DNA of 64,000 nt from Paenibacillus tyrphae (GTDB lineage: Bacteria > Bacillota > Bacilli > Paenibacillales > NBRC-103111), in NCBI RefSeq assembly GCF_027925525.1, contig NZ_BSDJ01000018.1:62001-126000 (forward strand), given 5' to 3'. The notes below the pieces were generated by a model. It had not been told where the DNA came from. It saw only the letters and a program-made list of their open reading frames with translations, and ran no database searches. Each line of letters begins with the position of its first letter. The stretch's first letter is position 1. This document shows, piece after piece, positions 42,728 to 51,080 of this stretch. A program made the position numbers and the translations under genes.

Positions 42728-43693
42728 CTAGCCCTGAAGTCTTGCCGAAGGAACCCGCTGAACCAAAATGCAGCCGACTCCCCTCGCAGGCTCGGCCATG
42801 TGAAGCAGCGCAAAGCCGGTCGCGCCGGAAGCACGGAACGAGGCGAGCCCGTAATATGGGGCCGCCGTCGCCAGGTTCCGGTTGTCCGGCTCGCAAAGGA
42901 CGCGCTCGTACCGTCGGCGCAATCGGTCGACATAGCCCGGGGCCACGGCCTGCGTCAAAATCGTCGTCTCGGCCGCATCGACGCCGCACGTCCGCAGCGT
43001 ATCGTCCATCAGCTCGCAGGCGTCCTCCGCCAGCTCCGATACGGTCAAGCCGCCAGAGGGAAGCTCGTCGCGCTGCGCGATGCCGTAGGCGGCCACCCGC
43101 AGCTCCCCAGCATGGGGGGACAGTTGGAAAGCTGCGATGGCATCCGCTCTTATATATGCGGAAGCGAAATCTGGCTCTTGCGGATCGGCCGCCTGCTCCA
43201 AGCAAGCGACCCATACGCACCGACGTACCGCTTCCGCCCAGTCGACCGCCATAATCGAGCCGAGTGGCCCGGCGTCGGCGATAGAGAACGTCAAAGCGCT
43301 GTTCAATTGCAGCGCCTTCTGCATGGACAAGGCGGCATTGATCTTATCCGTCAGCGGGTAGGATTCGTAGCAGCAGACCAAATAGTCCGGCTGCTCCCGG
43401 GCAGAAATCCGCGCAAACAATTCGGGCGCATATTCGCACGGCTCCCGGTCGAAGAAGACGGATTGGCCGCCGGTTTCGTCCGGGTGCGCGATGCCTCCCG
43501 CAAACGTAAGACCGCTTCCGCCCTGCAGGTCAAAACGATCCGTCTGCGGGGCTGCTTGCTCGCCACAGCCGTAGGCTGCAGCTATTTCGCGGTACAGATG
43601 ATGTTCGATCGAAGTCAGGGGCCGTCCGTGTCCGTACCGGTTATGGACGGCAGGCCAAGACAGGCGGATCGTTCCCTTTTTGACAAACCGCAC
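42728..43693 (-). CDS. KASIII-like protein without catalytic cysteine (partner subunit 1)
   Basis: A 321-residue thiolase-fold protein with a GTG start after GGGGGGTGAT. It aligns with the proteins at 58643 and 63488 through a shared start (about TIRLSWPAV versus TVYLSSPDI) and the block around the nucleophile. There the sequence is FSIADAGPLGSIM, with Leu144 where Cys is expected. The C-terminus ends in a KASIII-like segment (ATGFALLHMAEPARGVGCIL). It overlaps the cysteine-bearing KASIII gene upstream by 53 bases, so the two are probably subunits of one heterodimer, as PqsB is for PqsC. Confidence 0.78.
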   Translation of the reverse strand: MRFVKKGTIRLSWPAVHNRYGHGRPLTSIEHHLYREIAAAYGCGEQAAPQTDRFDLQGGSGLTFAGGIAHPDETGGQSVFFDREPCEYAPELFARISAREQPDYLVCCYESYPLTDKINAALSMQKALQLNSALTFSIADAGPLGSIMAVDWAEAVRRCVWVACLEQAADPQEPDFASAYIRADAIAAFQLSPHAGELRVAAYGIAQRDELPSGGLTVSELAEDACELMDDTLRTCGVDAAETTILTQAVAPGYVDRLRRRYERVLCEPDNRNLATAAPYYGLASFRASGATGFALLHMAEPARGVGCILVQRVPSARLQG

Positions 43694-44609
43694 AGCCGAT
43701 CACCCCCCCATTGCCGAGACTGATCATCGCGTAGTAATCGCCGGGACGGAGCTTCCCCTCCAGCGCGAGCCGGGCATAATTGACCGGCAAATCGCACGTG
43801 TTCAAATGCCCCGACACCGACGGTCCTTCCGTGTAGAACAGCTCCGGCGAAATTTTGAGCAGCACCGCCAGCTGCCGCCACGTCTCCTGCGTAATATTGT
43901 TCGGAATGGCGACCTTGAGATCGCCGAAGTCCAATCCGGCATCGGCCAGCGTCCGGCGAATCACTTTGGCCAGATTGACGAAATAAAAATAATTCGGCAC
44001 GTCATCCGCCCGGTTTTTCAGCTTGCCCTGCTGCAGCGTGCGGATATCGGTGACGCTGCGGACGGCAAGCACACGGTCGCCGCTAAGGCGCTTGCCGAGC
44101 AGTGAAGCAGCGCACGCATCGCCCGTGATCAGAACGCCGCCGCCGTAGCGTTGGCCGGGAAGCAGACACTTCTCCACCGTCAGCAGGACGACCGCCGCCT
44201 CGTCTTCCGCAGCCTCCAGCAGCTTGCCCGCAGCGTACATTCCCATCAGGTAACCCGAGCAGAGCTGATCCCGCAAGGAAAAGCATACCGCTTGCCGGAA
44301 GCCGTACTTGCGCCGCAAGCTTCCGAGAACGTCCTTGGTGTACGGGAACGAATAGTACAGATAGGGCATGACGACATACCGGACGCGCTCCGGGTCCACG
44401 CGAAACCGGTTCAGGAGCGCATGCAATGTCAAATCCAGCATGTCCGGCGACGGCAGCGCCTTCTCGCAGGGCACTGACGCCATACCCCGGCCAAGCAGCG
44501 ATGCTGCTTCGTTTTGCGAAAGAAGTCCTTGGTCCGCCAAGCTCTCCACCGTCAGCCGTTCCTCCGGGACGTAAACCGCCGTCCCCCCGATAACCATCGA
44601 GTTCCCCAT
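43641..44609 (-). CDS. KASIII-like acyltransferase (catalytic subunit 1)
   Basis: A 322-residue FabH-like protein. The nucleophile is Cys117 in SLRDQLCSGYLMG. Where FabH has HQAN this protein has AIPNNITQETW, and in place of GNTS it has SGHLNTCDLPVN, so the usual Cys-His-Asn triad is changed to Cys-Asn-His(-Asp). The same exchange is seen in the proteins at 59625 and 62500. It may transfer acyl groups rather than do a decarboxylative condensation. It is followed in the operon by its cysteine-less partner and preceded 11 bases upstream by a carrier protein. Confidence 0.82.
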   Translation of the reverse strand: MGNSMVIGGTAVYVPEERLTVESLADQGLLSQNEAASLLGRGMASVPCEKALPSPDMLDLTLHALLNRFRVDPERVRYVVMPYLYYSFPYTKDVLGSLRRKYGFRQAVCFSLRDQLCSGYLMGMYAAGKLLEAAEDEAAVVLLTVEKCLLPGQRYGGGVLITGDACAASLLGKRLSGDRVLAVRSVTDIRTLQQGKLKNRADDVPNYFYFVNLAKVIRRTLADAGLDFGDLKVAIPNNITQETWRQLAVLLKISPELFYTEGPSVSGHLNTCDLPVNYARLALEGKLRPGDYYAMISLGNGGVIGCAVCQKGNDPPVLACRP

Positions 44610-44620
44610 GCGCGCTTCCT

Positions 44621-44857
44621 TTATTGTCCCAGACGCGCTACGTAATCGTAGACGTCGGATACTTTTTCCATTTCGTAGAAGTTCAGATTCGCGTCCAATA
44701 TATCGACGTTCATGACCATTTCCAGCTCAATCAGCACTTCGACCAAATTCGTGGAATCCATCTCCAGCTCCACGAATGAAGATTCCGGCGTGATCTTTTC
44801 CTTTCCGCTGATCGTTCGAATGATATCAAGTAATGTATCGATTTGCAGCATTCCCAT
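44621..44857 (-). CDS. Acyl/aminoacyl carrier protein
   Basis: A 78-residue carrier protein with the attachment motif LEMDSTNLVEV (Ser35). It has an acidic helix II and the usual length for stand-alone carriers. It lies directly before the KASIII pair and near the ATP-grasp and PLP genes, so it is the best candidate for the BtrI-like aminoacyl carrier of the locus. The start follows a short intergenic gap after the glycosyltransferase gene. Confidence 0.88.
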   Translation of the reverse strand: MGMLQIDTLLDIIRTISGKEKITPESSFVELEMDSTNLVEVLIELEMVMNVDILDANLNFYEMEKVSDVYDYVARLGQ

Positions 44858-44862
44858 TCACC

Positions 44863-46020
44863 TCATCGCAAGGATTTGTTGACGAGCAGCGATTCAATCG
44901 TATCCGCGCCCCGCCGGTTGGATGCCCGGCCGTCCACTTTGGGGGACAGCCTGCGGATGTTCTCTTTTTCCCGACCTCCGGCCAACAAGCGGCAGACGGC
45001 TTTTTCCAGCGTATCCACACTCATTCGTTCCGGTTCGACCGTCTCCGCTATTCCGAGCTCCGTACAGCGGGCGGCTGCCCACACATGGTCCGGGCCGAGC
45101 GGAACGATAACGAGCGGGACGCCGTAGCGGATCGCTTTTTGCAAGGTGCCGCAGCCTCCGTGCGTAATAATCAGATCGGCCTGCGGAAACAGCAGGTCGT
45201 GATTCGGCACGGTCGTCACCCATTCCACGTTGTCGGCAAGGGGCGTCTCTCCGGCATAAGGGGCATGGCCGGAGACAAGCAGACGGCCGGGCCGCCCGGA
45301 AAACGCCCGCAGCGCCGCTTCCACGTACGCTTCGGTCGTCTCGCGGTAGCCGCTCCGGTCGGCGGACGTGGTGCAGACGACTATGCACGGTCCGTCGTGC
45401 CCGTGAGCCGTTACCGGACGCGTTCCGGCATCCGGATCAGGGCCGTAGGAACACGGACCGATAAAGACCGAGGACGGTGGAACTTCGTCCGGAAACGGAT
45501 TCAGCTCCGCCAAAATCATCATCAAATGCGCGTCCGGCGACAGCCCGGCCAAATCTCCCCGGGTGCGCGCGAAATCCGCAAGCGGCGGCAAGCCGATGTA
45601 AGCCCTCGCTTCATTGGCCGCTTTCTCGAACATGGTCCGCATGCGCGCGTTGACATGCGGCACGCCCGGCATGAGACGGTCCGGCCAGAACGCCGCCGTC
45701 ATGTAGCTCGCCCACGGCACGCCGCGTTTTTCGGCGATATAGGCCGGCGCGCACAGCCCGGAATCGCAAATCACAAGGTCGAACTCGACGGCTTCCAGCA
45801 CGGCCTGCATTTCAAGCAGCGTCTCGGTGACGAACTTTTGCGGATACTTGCCATGGCGGATTTCGCGAAATTCAAGCCCCGCCTCCTCGATTAGCGGACG
45901 GAAGGAGGCCGCGGACAGCACACAAACCGAATGCCCGCGCCTTTGAAGCTCGGCGCCCAGCCCGAGCGCGGGAACGAGATGACCGAGCAGCCACTGGCTG
46001 ACAAAAATGATGCGCGCCAT
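44863..46020 (-). CDS. MGT-type (GT1) glycosyltransferase
   Basis: A 385-residue GT-B glycosyltransferase of the macrolide (MGT/UGT) family. The N-terminus shows the acceptor side (QWLLGHLVPALGLGAELQRRGH), and the donor-binding signature is in VTTVPNHDLLFPQADLIITHGGCGTLQKAIRYGVPLVIVP. It transfers an activated sugar to a small molecule, so the product or an intermediate is probably glycosylated, perhaps also for self-protection. No nucleotide-sugar biosynthesis genes are seen. The ATG at 46020 begins two bases after the upstream gene. Confidence 0.9.
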   Translation of the reverse strand: MARIIFVSQWLLGHLVPALGLGAELQRRGHSVCVLSAASFRPLIEEAGLEFREIRHGKYPQKFVTETLLEMQAVLEAVEFDLVICDSGLCAPAYIAEKRGVPWASYMTAAFWPDRLMPGVPHVNARMRTMFEKAANEARAYIGLPPLADFARTRGDLAGLSPDAHLMMILAELNPFPDEVPPSSVFIGPCSYGPDPDAGTRPVTAHGHDGPCIVVCTTSADRSGYRETTEAYVEAALRAFSGRPGRLLVSGHAPYAGETPLADNVEWVTTVPNHDLLFPQADLIITHGGCGTLQKAIRYGVPLVIVPLGPDHVWAAARCTELGIAETVEPERMSVDTLEKAVCRLLAGGREKENIRRLSPKVDGRASNRRGADTIESLLVNKSLR

Positions 46021-46022
46021 GG

Positions 46023-47144
46023 TCACTCTCCTCGCCACGTATCCAGAGGCTGAAGATCCGGAGGAAGGAACAGGCCGTCCTTGCGGATCAGCTCGTCGTC
46101 GAAAAACAATGCGCCGCCCCCGGACGCTTTCGTTTGCGAAAGCACCAAATCCCAATGCACCGAAGATTCGTTGCCGTTGTCCGCCATCGGGTACGCTTGG
46201 CCGAGAGCAAGGTGCAGGCTGCCCCGCATTTTCTCGTCAAAGAGCACGTTGTTCATCGGCCGGTCGATGTGGGGATTCAATCCGATCCCGAACTCGCCGA
46301 TTCGCGATGCCCCTTCGTCGAGTTTCAGCACCGCCTGCAGCCGGCCGGTCCGTTCGGCAACCGAGCACGATGCGTCGGTCACCACCCCTCGATGGAAGCG
46401 GAGACTTACGTTTTCATAGACAATGCCCATGTACGAGGCGGGCACATTGAAGGTGATGATTCCTTCGGCCGAATCGATGCTCGGAGCCGTGAACAGTTCC
46501 CCGTCCGGCAAATTGAAGCGCCCGTCGCAAACCATATGTCCCATGCCCCGGATCGAGAAGGCCAGATCGGTTCCCGGTGCTACGATGCGGACCCGGTCCG
46601 TGCGGCTGAGCCGTTCGCAAAGCGGCTGCGCCAGCTCGGCGAACCGCTCGTAATTCAAGCCGCAGGCCCGGTAATACAGCCCGGTGCAAGCATCCAGACT
46701 CATTCCCGCGAGCTGCGCCATGCCGACCGTCGGACTGCGCAGCAGCACCCACCGTCCAAGCCGCGCCATCGCCATTTGCTTGGGCTGCAGGTAAGCGCGC
46801 ACGTAACGGTCATAGCGGTCCTCCGGGACATCGGTCATTTCATAAATGTTGTCGTCGGCGCGAATGCCGACGTACGCATTCATGGTACGAAGCCACTCCC
46901 GGTCCATCTCGGCCCACTGGAGGAACTGCTCCTCCGTACACCCGCCGATCAGGCTTTTTAAGTGCCGTACAGGCATCACATTCAAATACGGCCGCGCTCC
47001 CGCTTCGCAGGCCGCTTCAATCATTGCTTCCGTCAAGGCTTCCGCGCGTCCGACGACATCGATGAGGACGCTTTCCCCTTCCCGGAGGGCAAGGGAGCGG
47101 GCCATTGTCTGCCGCGCCAGCCGCTGCATTGCCGAATCGGTCAT
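46023..47144 (-). CDS. M29-like aminopeptidase
   Basis: A 373-residue protein of the leucyl aminopeptidase/M29 group. Family segments include the N-terminal SLALREGESVLIDVVGRAEAL, MGHMVCDGRFNLPDGELFTAP, TFNVPASYMGIVYENVSLRF and the C-terminal GIGLNPHIDRPMNNVLFDEKMRGSLHLALG, which carry the Glu, His, Tyr and Asp residues used for metal binding. The SSVHWDL block is also typical. It could remove a protecting aminoacyl group, comparable in role (not in fold) to BtrG, late in the pathway. The ATG at 47144 overlaps the BtrH-like gene by four bases. Confidence 0.82.
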   Translation of the reverse strand: MTDSAMQRLARQTMARSLALREGESVLIDVVGRAEALTEAMIEAACEAGARPYLNVMPVRHLKSLIGGCTEEQFLQWAEMDREWLRTMNAYVGIRADDNIYEMTDVPEDRYDRYVRAYLQPKQMAMARLGRWVLLRSPTVGMAQLAGMSLDACTGLYYRACGLNYERFAELAQPLCERLSRTDRVRIVAPGTDLAFSIRGMGHMVCDGRFNLPDGELFTAPSIDSAEGIITFNVPASYMGIVYENVSLRFHRGVVTDASCSVAERTGRLQAVLKLDEGASRIGEFGIGLNPHIDRPMNNVLFDEKMRGSLHLALGQAYPMADNGNESSVHWDLVLSQTKASGGGALFFDDELIRKDGLFLPPDLQPLDTWRGE

Positions 47145-48124
47145 GGCCGTCCCTCCAGCAAGCGCTCCAGCCCGTCGAACAGCTGTCGTTCCGCTTCCAG
47201 CGCCTGACGCAAATACCCTGTCAGCCTGCTCCCGTAAGACTTCTCCGGCTGGCGCTTCCATTTCATGAGAACGCCCATCGCATACGACCACTGGTTGCAG
47301 GCTTCCGTCAGCGGGCCAGTCCACCGGGAATCGAGACACACCTCGGGAATGACGCCGTTGCCAGCCGCCGTTTCCCACAGCTTCCGCAGCCGCCGGAAAT
47401 AATGGATATCGAATTCCAACTGATCGAGCGACGCCCGAAGCTCGTCGTCCGGCAGCGCTTCGACCGCAGCGACGAAGCCGGCCAGACGGTCCAGCCCTCC
47501 CTGTCGCAGCATCTGCTCCACCGAAGTGCGCGCCAGCCGCGCGAACTGCACCTCCATAGATGCGGCCGCTCCGGCATCGTTCCGGCGAACAATGGCAGCA
47601 CCGCTTCCCCCGGCGGACTGAAGAGCGGGAAAGAACACATCACTCGGAATACGCCCGATATAACCGTCGAAATAAGCCGGATCGCCGGTATCGTCGATGA
47701 CGGTCACATGCGTCGCGTCATCCTCGATGAGCAGCGCCCAGTGTACAACATCATGCTTGCGGTAATAGGCGGAGAACGGCACCTCGAAGGCATTGTAATA
47801 AATCAGACAGTAGCCCTCCGCGTCATAGACGGAACGGACCAAATGCCGCAGTTGATCGGTCGAGAGGGACGGGAAGCGGATCGCAGACCAGCCGTTTTGC
47901 AGCACCGGCTCGCTGCGCCTCAGCAAGAGGCCATCGGTCCGGCAATCGAACGCATTCAAGAAGGCGGGGATTGGATTGCGCTCTCCCTGCCACTTCATAA
48001 TTTCCAAAATGCACAATTGACGGCAGTCCAGATTGCGTTCGCACAGGCCAAATTCATCTGGAAGCCGCCAATCGACTTTGGGCCGCTGCCGAATATACCC
48101 GGCTAGCGTAAGCGGCTCGCTCAT
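47141..48124 (-). CDS. BtrH/C39-like acyltransferase (copy 1)
   Basis: A 327-residue protein. The N-terminal half resembles the BtrH_N domain, a papain/C39-like fold: Cys residues in RNLDCRQLCILEIM, then CLIYYNAFEVPFSAYYRKHDVVHWALLIEDD with a conserved His and a following Asp-rich strand (VTVIDDTGDPAYFDGYIGRI). The C-terminal half is helical (about residues 190-327). BtrH transfers the finished side chain from the carrier protein to an aminoglycoside. A similar acyl- or aminoacyl-transfer from a carrier to an amine or hydroxyl is inferred. It overlaps the M29-like gene by four bases. Confidence 0.72.
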   Translation of the reverse strand: MSEPLTLAGYIRQRPKVDWRLPDEFGLCERNLDCRQLCILEIMKWQGERNPIPAFLNAFDCRTDGLLLRRSEPVLQNGWSAIRFPSLSTDQLRHLVRSVYDAEGYCLIYYNAFEVPFSAYYRKHDVVHWALLIEDDATHVTVIDDTGDPAYFDGYIGRIPSDVFFPALQSAGGSGAAIVRRNDAGAAASMEVQFARLARTSVEQMLRQGGLDRLAGFVAAVEALPDDELRASLDQLEFDIHYFRRLRKLWETAAGNGVIPEVCLDSRWTGPLTEACNQWSYAMGVLMKWKRQPEKSYGSRLTGYLRQALEAERQLFDGLERLLEGRP

Positions 48125-48143
48125 AAGTTCACCTCAGTTCCAT

Positions 48144-49067
48144 TTAATCCGGTCCGTTTGATCCGGCCCGGTTAATCCGGCCGCGCCCGCACGGGCAAGC
48201 CGTGCAGGAATGCGAGCATTCCCCCTGCCCGCGTAGGACAATGCCGGCGATGATCTCAATCGCCTGATCCATCGCAGCGGGATGCTGGAAGTAATAAACG
48301 ACTCCGTCCAGCAGGTGAACCTCCGCTCCGGGAACCGCCTTCCATTGCGCAAGCGCTTCGGTATCGTGTCCCCCGCAGACGACGGCGATACCGGGACGAC
48401 CGGCTCCCGGCAAATCTTCCTCGCTCAGCGCATCCAGCTCGTCCAGCATCGCCCGGCCGATGCATTGACCGTGCAGGTACAGCAGATGCGCGCCGAGCGA
48501 GGCGAGATATCCGACTTGATCCATGTCGAAATCGCTCAGCGTATAATAATCGTAGCCCGGTACCAGCAGTTGCGAGTCCACGCTACCCTCCCGCGCCAGC
48601 GCATTCAGTGCGCCCGCGTCCAGCAGCTCTCCGGAACGCGGAAGAGGCAGCGCGGGCGGCGACAGAAGCACCGGCCGGCACGTTATGCCGGAGCGCTCCT
48701 CCCAAGCGAGCGCGGACCGCAGCGCAACCATAGCCCCAAGCGCGTTGCCGACGAAGAAGATCGTATCCGGCCGCTGCCCTGCGGTTGCCTCCTCCACCAC
48801 TTCGAGCGTGTCGCGGACCATGGACGAAACGGTCGTTTGTCCGAGTTCCCCGGCGCTATCCCCATGACCGCGATAATCAAACTGCACGACCCATGCGCCG
48901 GAAGCGGCCAATCTTTTGCGCAGATTGGAAAAGAAATAATTTTTCTCGCTCATCGCCTGACCAAGTCCGGGCAGCGTGACGATCAGCGTCCGGCGTTCCT
49001 GCGCTGCCGGCTCCTCCACCAAGCCGACGATGTCACGGCTGCGGCCAAACCGGACTTGTCTCCACAT
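48144..49067 (-). CDS. Alpha/beta-hydrolase fold protein with Ser-to-Ala nucleophile change
   Basis: A 307-residue protein related to exosortase-associated and peptidase-like hydrolases. The oxyanion-side motif (LPGLGQAMSEKNYF), DYRGHGDSAGE and the late Asp/His positions (CGGHDTEALAQW; YYFQHPAAMDQ) are visible. The nucleophile elbow reads FFVGNALGAMVAL, with Ala in place of Ser in GxSxG, so ordinary hydrolase activity should be lost. The Cys-rich tail (CSHSCTACPCGRG) is odd. It overlaps the intact hydrolase gene upstream by 35 bases; a heteromeric or binding role is possible. Confidence 0.78.
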   Translation of the reverse strand: MWRQVRFGRSRDIVGLVEEPAAQERRTLIVTLPGLGQAMSEKNYFFSNLRKRLAASGAWVVQFDYRGHGDSAGELGQTTVSSMVRDTLEVVEEATAGQRPDTIFFVGNALGAMVALRSALAWEERSGITCRPVLLSPPALPLPRSGELLDAGALNALAREGSVDSQLLVPGYDYYTLSDFDMDQVGYLASLGAHLLYLHGQCIGRAMLDELDALSEEDLPGAGRPGIAVVCGGHDTEALAQWKAVPGAEVHLLDGVVYYFQHPAAMDQAIEIIAGIVLRGQGECSHSCTACPCGRGRINRAGSNGPD

Positions 49068-49890
49068 CGCGTATCCCTCCTTCGCCCGTCTCCGACGCCC
49101 GCAGCTCCCGCTTGAGCCATTGCCCCGTCACGTCCATAATCCGCTCTTCGAACAGTCTGGACGTAAACAGATGTCCGGCTCCTTGAACCGCGCATACCTC
49201 ATGCCCGGCGTCTCCCCGGTAAATCGCATAGGAATCGGTCCGCACCTTCTCGAATTCCTCGTGGATAAGCGGATCGTCGTCTCCATAAACAAGGAGCGAC
49301 CTGCCCTCGTAGGCGCGCAGCACCGCTTCCTTGTCAAGCTCCTGTAAATCGCGGTAAAACTCCATTGAAATCCATAGGCCGGCCCAAGGCATGACCAGCT
49401 TCTCCTTGTTAAGCGCATGCCGTGTAAACCGGGGGCGTTTGCCGCTTGGATGCGCGCCGCCGAATTCGTAAAACAGTGGACTCCATAGCACCACCCGGTC
49501 TACACCCGACCGCTCGGCGGCCATAAGGGCGATCCGCGCCCCGTCGCTAAAGCCCAGATAAGCCGTTCTTCCGGAATCCAGCTCCGGCCTGCGCCTCACC
49601 TCGTCCCACGCTTTCAGCACGTTCGATACTTTCGAGGAGGTCGTCATGTCGTAGTAGTGCCCGTCGCTGAGCCCGAGGCCGCAATAGTCGAAACGCAGCA
49701 TCGCCACGCCTTCGTCCGCAAGCCGCCTTGCCAATTTGACTGCGAGCCGGTGCACCTCATAGCGCTCGCCGTTTTTGCCGGGACAATAAATGACGACGGG
49801 AAAAGGGGGAGTCCCACGGGTCGGCAGATGAAGAATGCCCGCCATCCGCCGGTCACCGTCCCGCAGCTCGACAAACTGCTCGCCGTTCAA
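49033..49890 (-). CDS. Alpha/beta-hydrolase (intact catalytic motif)
   Basis: A 285-residue hydrolase with a TTG start at 49890 that overlaps the hotdog gene stop and follows AAGGAGG. Motifs: MLRFDYCGLGLSDG, nucleophile elbow AYLGFSDGARIAL with Ser, YGDDDPLIHEEF (Asp) and VQGAGHLFTS (His). A thioesterase or peptidase-like hydrolase is expected. It may release product from a carrier protein or edit mischarged carriers. It is next to the Ser-less homologue, so the two may work as a pair. Confidence 0.82.
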   Translation of the reverse strand: MNGEQFVELRDGDRRMAGILHLPTRGTPPFPVVIYCPGKNGERYEVHRLAVKLARRLADEGVAMLRFDYCGLGLSDGHYYDMTTSSKVSNVLKAWDEVRRRPELDSGRTAYLGFSDGARIALMAAERSGVDRVVLWSPLFYEFGGAHPSGKRPRFTRHALNKEKLVMPWAGLWISMEFYRDLQELDKEAVLRAYEGRSLLVYGDDDPLIHEEFEKVRTDSYAIYRGDAGHEVCAVQGAGHLFTSRLFEERIMDVTGQWLKRELRASETGEGGIRDVETSPVWPQP

Positions 49891-50297
49891 TCCGCTTCGC
49901 CTCCTTTCCCGAATTCCACGAACGCGCGGACGACTTTCCGGCCGTCTACCGTGCCTTCTGCGGCAAACACCACCGACCGGCGGTCCTCCCGAATTCGTTT
50001 TACGGCGTACGTTACCGTGTCGCCGGGCCGCACCGGCTGCAAAAAGCGCGCTTTCATGTCTCTCCTCCCTCCGCCTTCGGCAATTCCCCGCTCCATCAGC
50101 AGCCCGGACGCCTGTACGATCCCTTCCAGCAGCAGCATGCCCGGATAAATGCTGTAGCCCGGAAAATGGCCGAGCACGTAAAAGTCGCTGCTCGATACAT
50201 GCTTGCGGGCAACGACTCCGTCTGCCTCCGAGCATTGCACGATCGTGTCAATCAATACCCATGGTTTACGGTACGGAAGTACGTCCTCCGCTCTCAT
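49887..50297 (-). CDS. Hotdog-fold dehydratase, FabZ-like
   Basis: A 136-residue hotdog protein, start at the ATG at 50297 (four-base overlap with the second hotdog gene). The FabZ signature is preserved: YVLGHFPGYSIYPGMLLLEGIVQ, with catalytic His and Glu. The RFLQPVRPGDTVTYAV strand also fits. It should remove water from 3-hydroxyacyl carrier-protein intermediates formed by the FabG-like reductase. It lies in the operon that starts at 51008. Confidence 0.87.
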   Translation of the reverse strand: MRAEDVLPYRKPWVLIDTIVQCSEADGVVARKHVSSSDFYVLGHFPGYSIYPGMLLLEGIVQASGLLMERGIAEGGGRRDMKARFLQPVRPGDTVTYAVKRIREDRRSVVFAAEGTVDGRKVVRAFVEFGKGGEAD

Positions 50298-50767
50298 GGT
50301 CCACTCCTTTCGTCTCCGGCCCCCTCCGCCACCGCGACGCACAGCGTAGCTGTCGCCAGAACGCCGCCGTCCGCCCCGGACATCGTCCCGGACAAGATCG
50401 CCTGCGAGCAGGTCATGCGGATCGGCCGAATGTCGTAAAGGAGCGGCTCCCGCCAGCTTGCTTCTCTTCGAACGGACGCCTCGGCCTTGCCGAGCAGCGG
50501 AATTTCGCCGGGCGCCAACGGCTTTGTCTCCAGCTGAACGAACAGCACGGCAGCTTGGGCCAGCCCTTCGATCATGACCGTGGACGGAACAGTCCGCGTA
50601 TAGCCGTACAGGGAGCGGAGCGGTTCCGGCCTGAAGCGGGCCTCCAGCCGCTGCCCCGGTTCGTAGCGGGTCACCTCGTCCACGAACCGGAACGGATATT
50701 GGTGCGGCAGGAGCGCCGCTATCTCGTCCGGACTCCGGCTACGGCCCGCATCGGGGTTATGGCTCAC
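50294..50767 (-). CDS. Hotdog-fold protein lacking the FabZ catalytic histidine
   Basis: A 157-residue hotdog protein that begins like FabZ (IAALLPHQYPFRFVDEV), but the active-site stretch reads LYGYTRTVPSTVMIEGLAQA, without the GHFPG histidine. The Glu of MIEG is kept. It probably pairs with the FabZ-like protein encoded immediately downstream, as in heteromeric dehydratases, or serves as a non-catalytic partner. It overlaps its neighbours on both sides. Confidence 0.8.
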   Translation of the reverse strand: MSHNPDAGRSRSPDEIAALLPHQYPFRFVDEVTRYEPGQRLEARFRPEPLRSLYGYTRTVPSTVMIEGLAQAAVLFVQLETKPLAPGEIPLLGKAEASVRREASWREPLLYDIRPIRMTCSQAILSGTMSGADGGVLATATLCVAVAEGAGDERSGP

Positions 50768-51008
50768 GTCGGCTCACCACGCGCACCAGCTCGGAAACGG
50801 TCGTATTCGAATCGATTTCCAGCATGCCGTCAGGCACCTCGATGCCCAATTCTTCTTCGAGCAGCACGATCAGCTCCATATAACGAAGCGAATCGAATCC
50901 AAGGTCGAACAGCTTGCTGTCCCGTCCGATCTCGCTTTGCGGGAGAACGCCGCAGCCTTCGCTGCTGAGCAACCGGATCATTCGTTGTTCTACGGTCACG
51001 GTTTTCAT
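50757..51008 (-). CDS. Acyl carrier protein
   Basis: An 83-residue carrier protein with the attachment motif FDLGFDSLRYMEL (Ser40). It is the first gene of a long leftward operon that runs through hotdog, hydrolase, BtrH-like, glycosyltransferase, KASIII and tailoring genes. The ATG at 51008 is preferred because it follows AGGTGGA; a longer frame upstream is not supported. Being beside the dehydratases, it likely carries the growing acyl chain. Confidence 0.9.
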   Translation of the reverse strand: MKTVTVEQRMIRLLSSEGCGVLPQSEIGRDSKLFDLGFDSLRYMELIVLLEEELGIEVPDGMLEIDSNTTVSELVRVVSRREP

Positions 51009-51080
51009 TCCACCTGCTTTCTTCTTCACCCGGAATGTGTTGTTGGTTTCATTCTGAATTATAGCCGCCCGGTTCGCCGC

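Noticed and set aside
40032..48124. Classification as an aminoglycoside (butirosin-like) cluster
   Set aside because: The aminoacyl-carrier genes are similar in type, but no 2-deoxystreptamine or other aminocyclitol gene is present.
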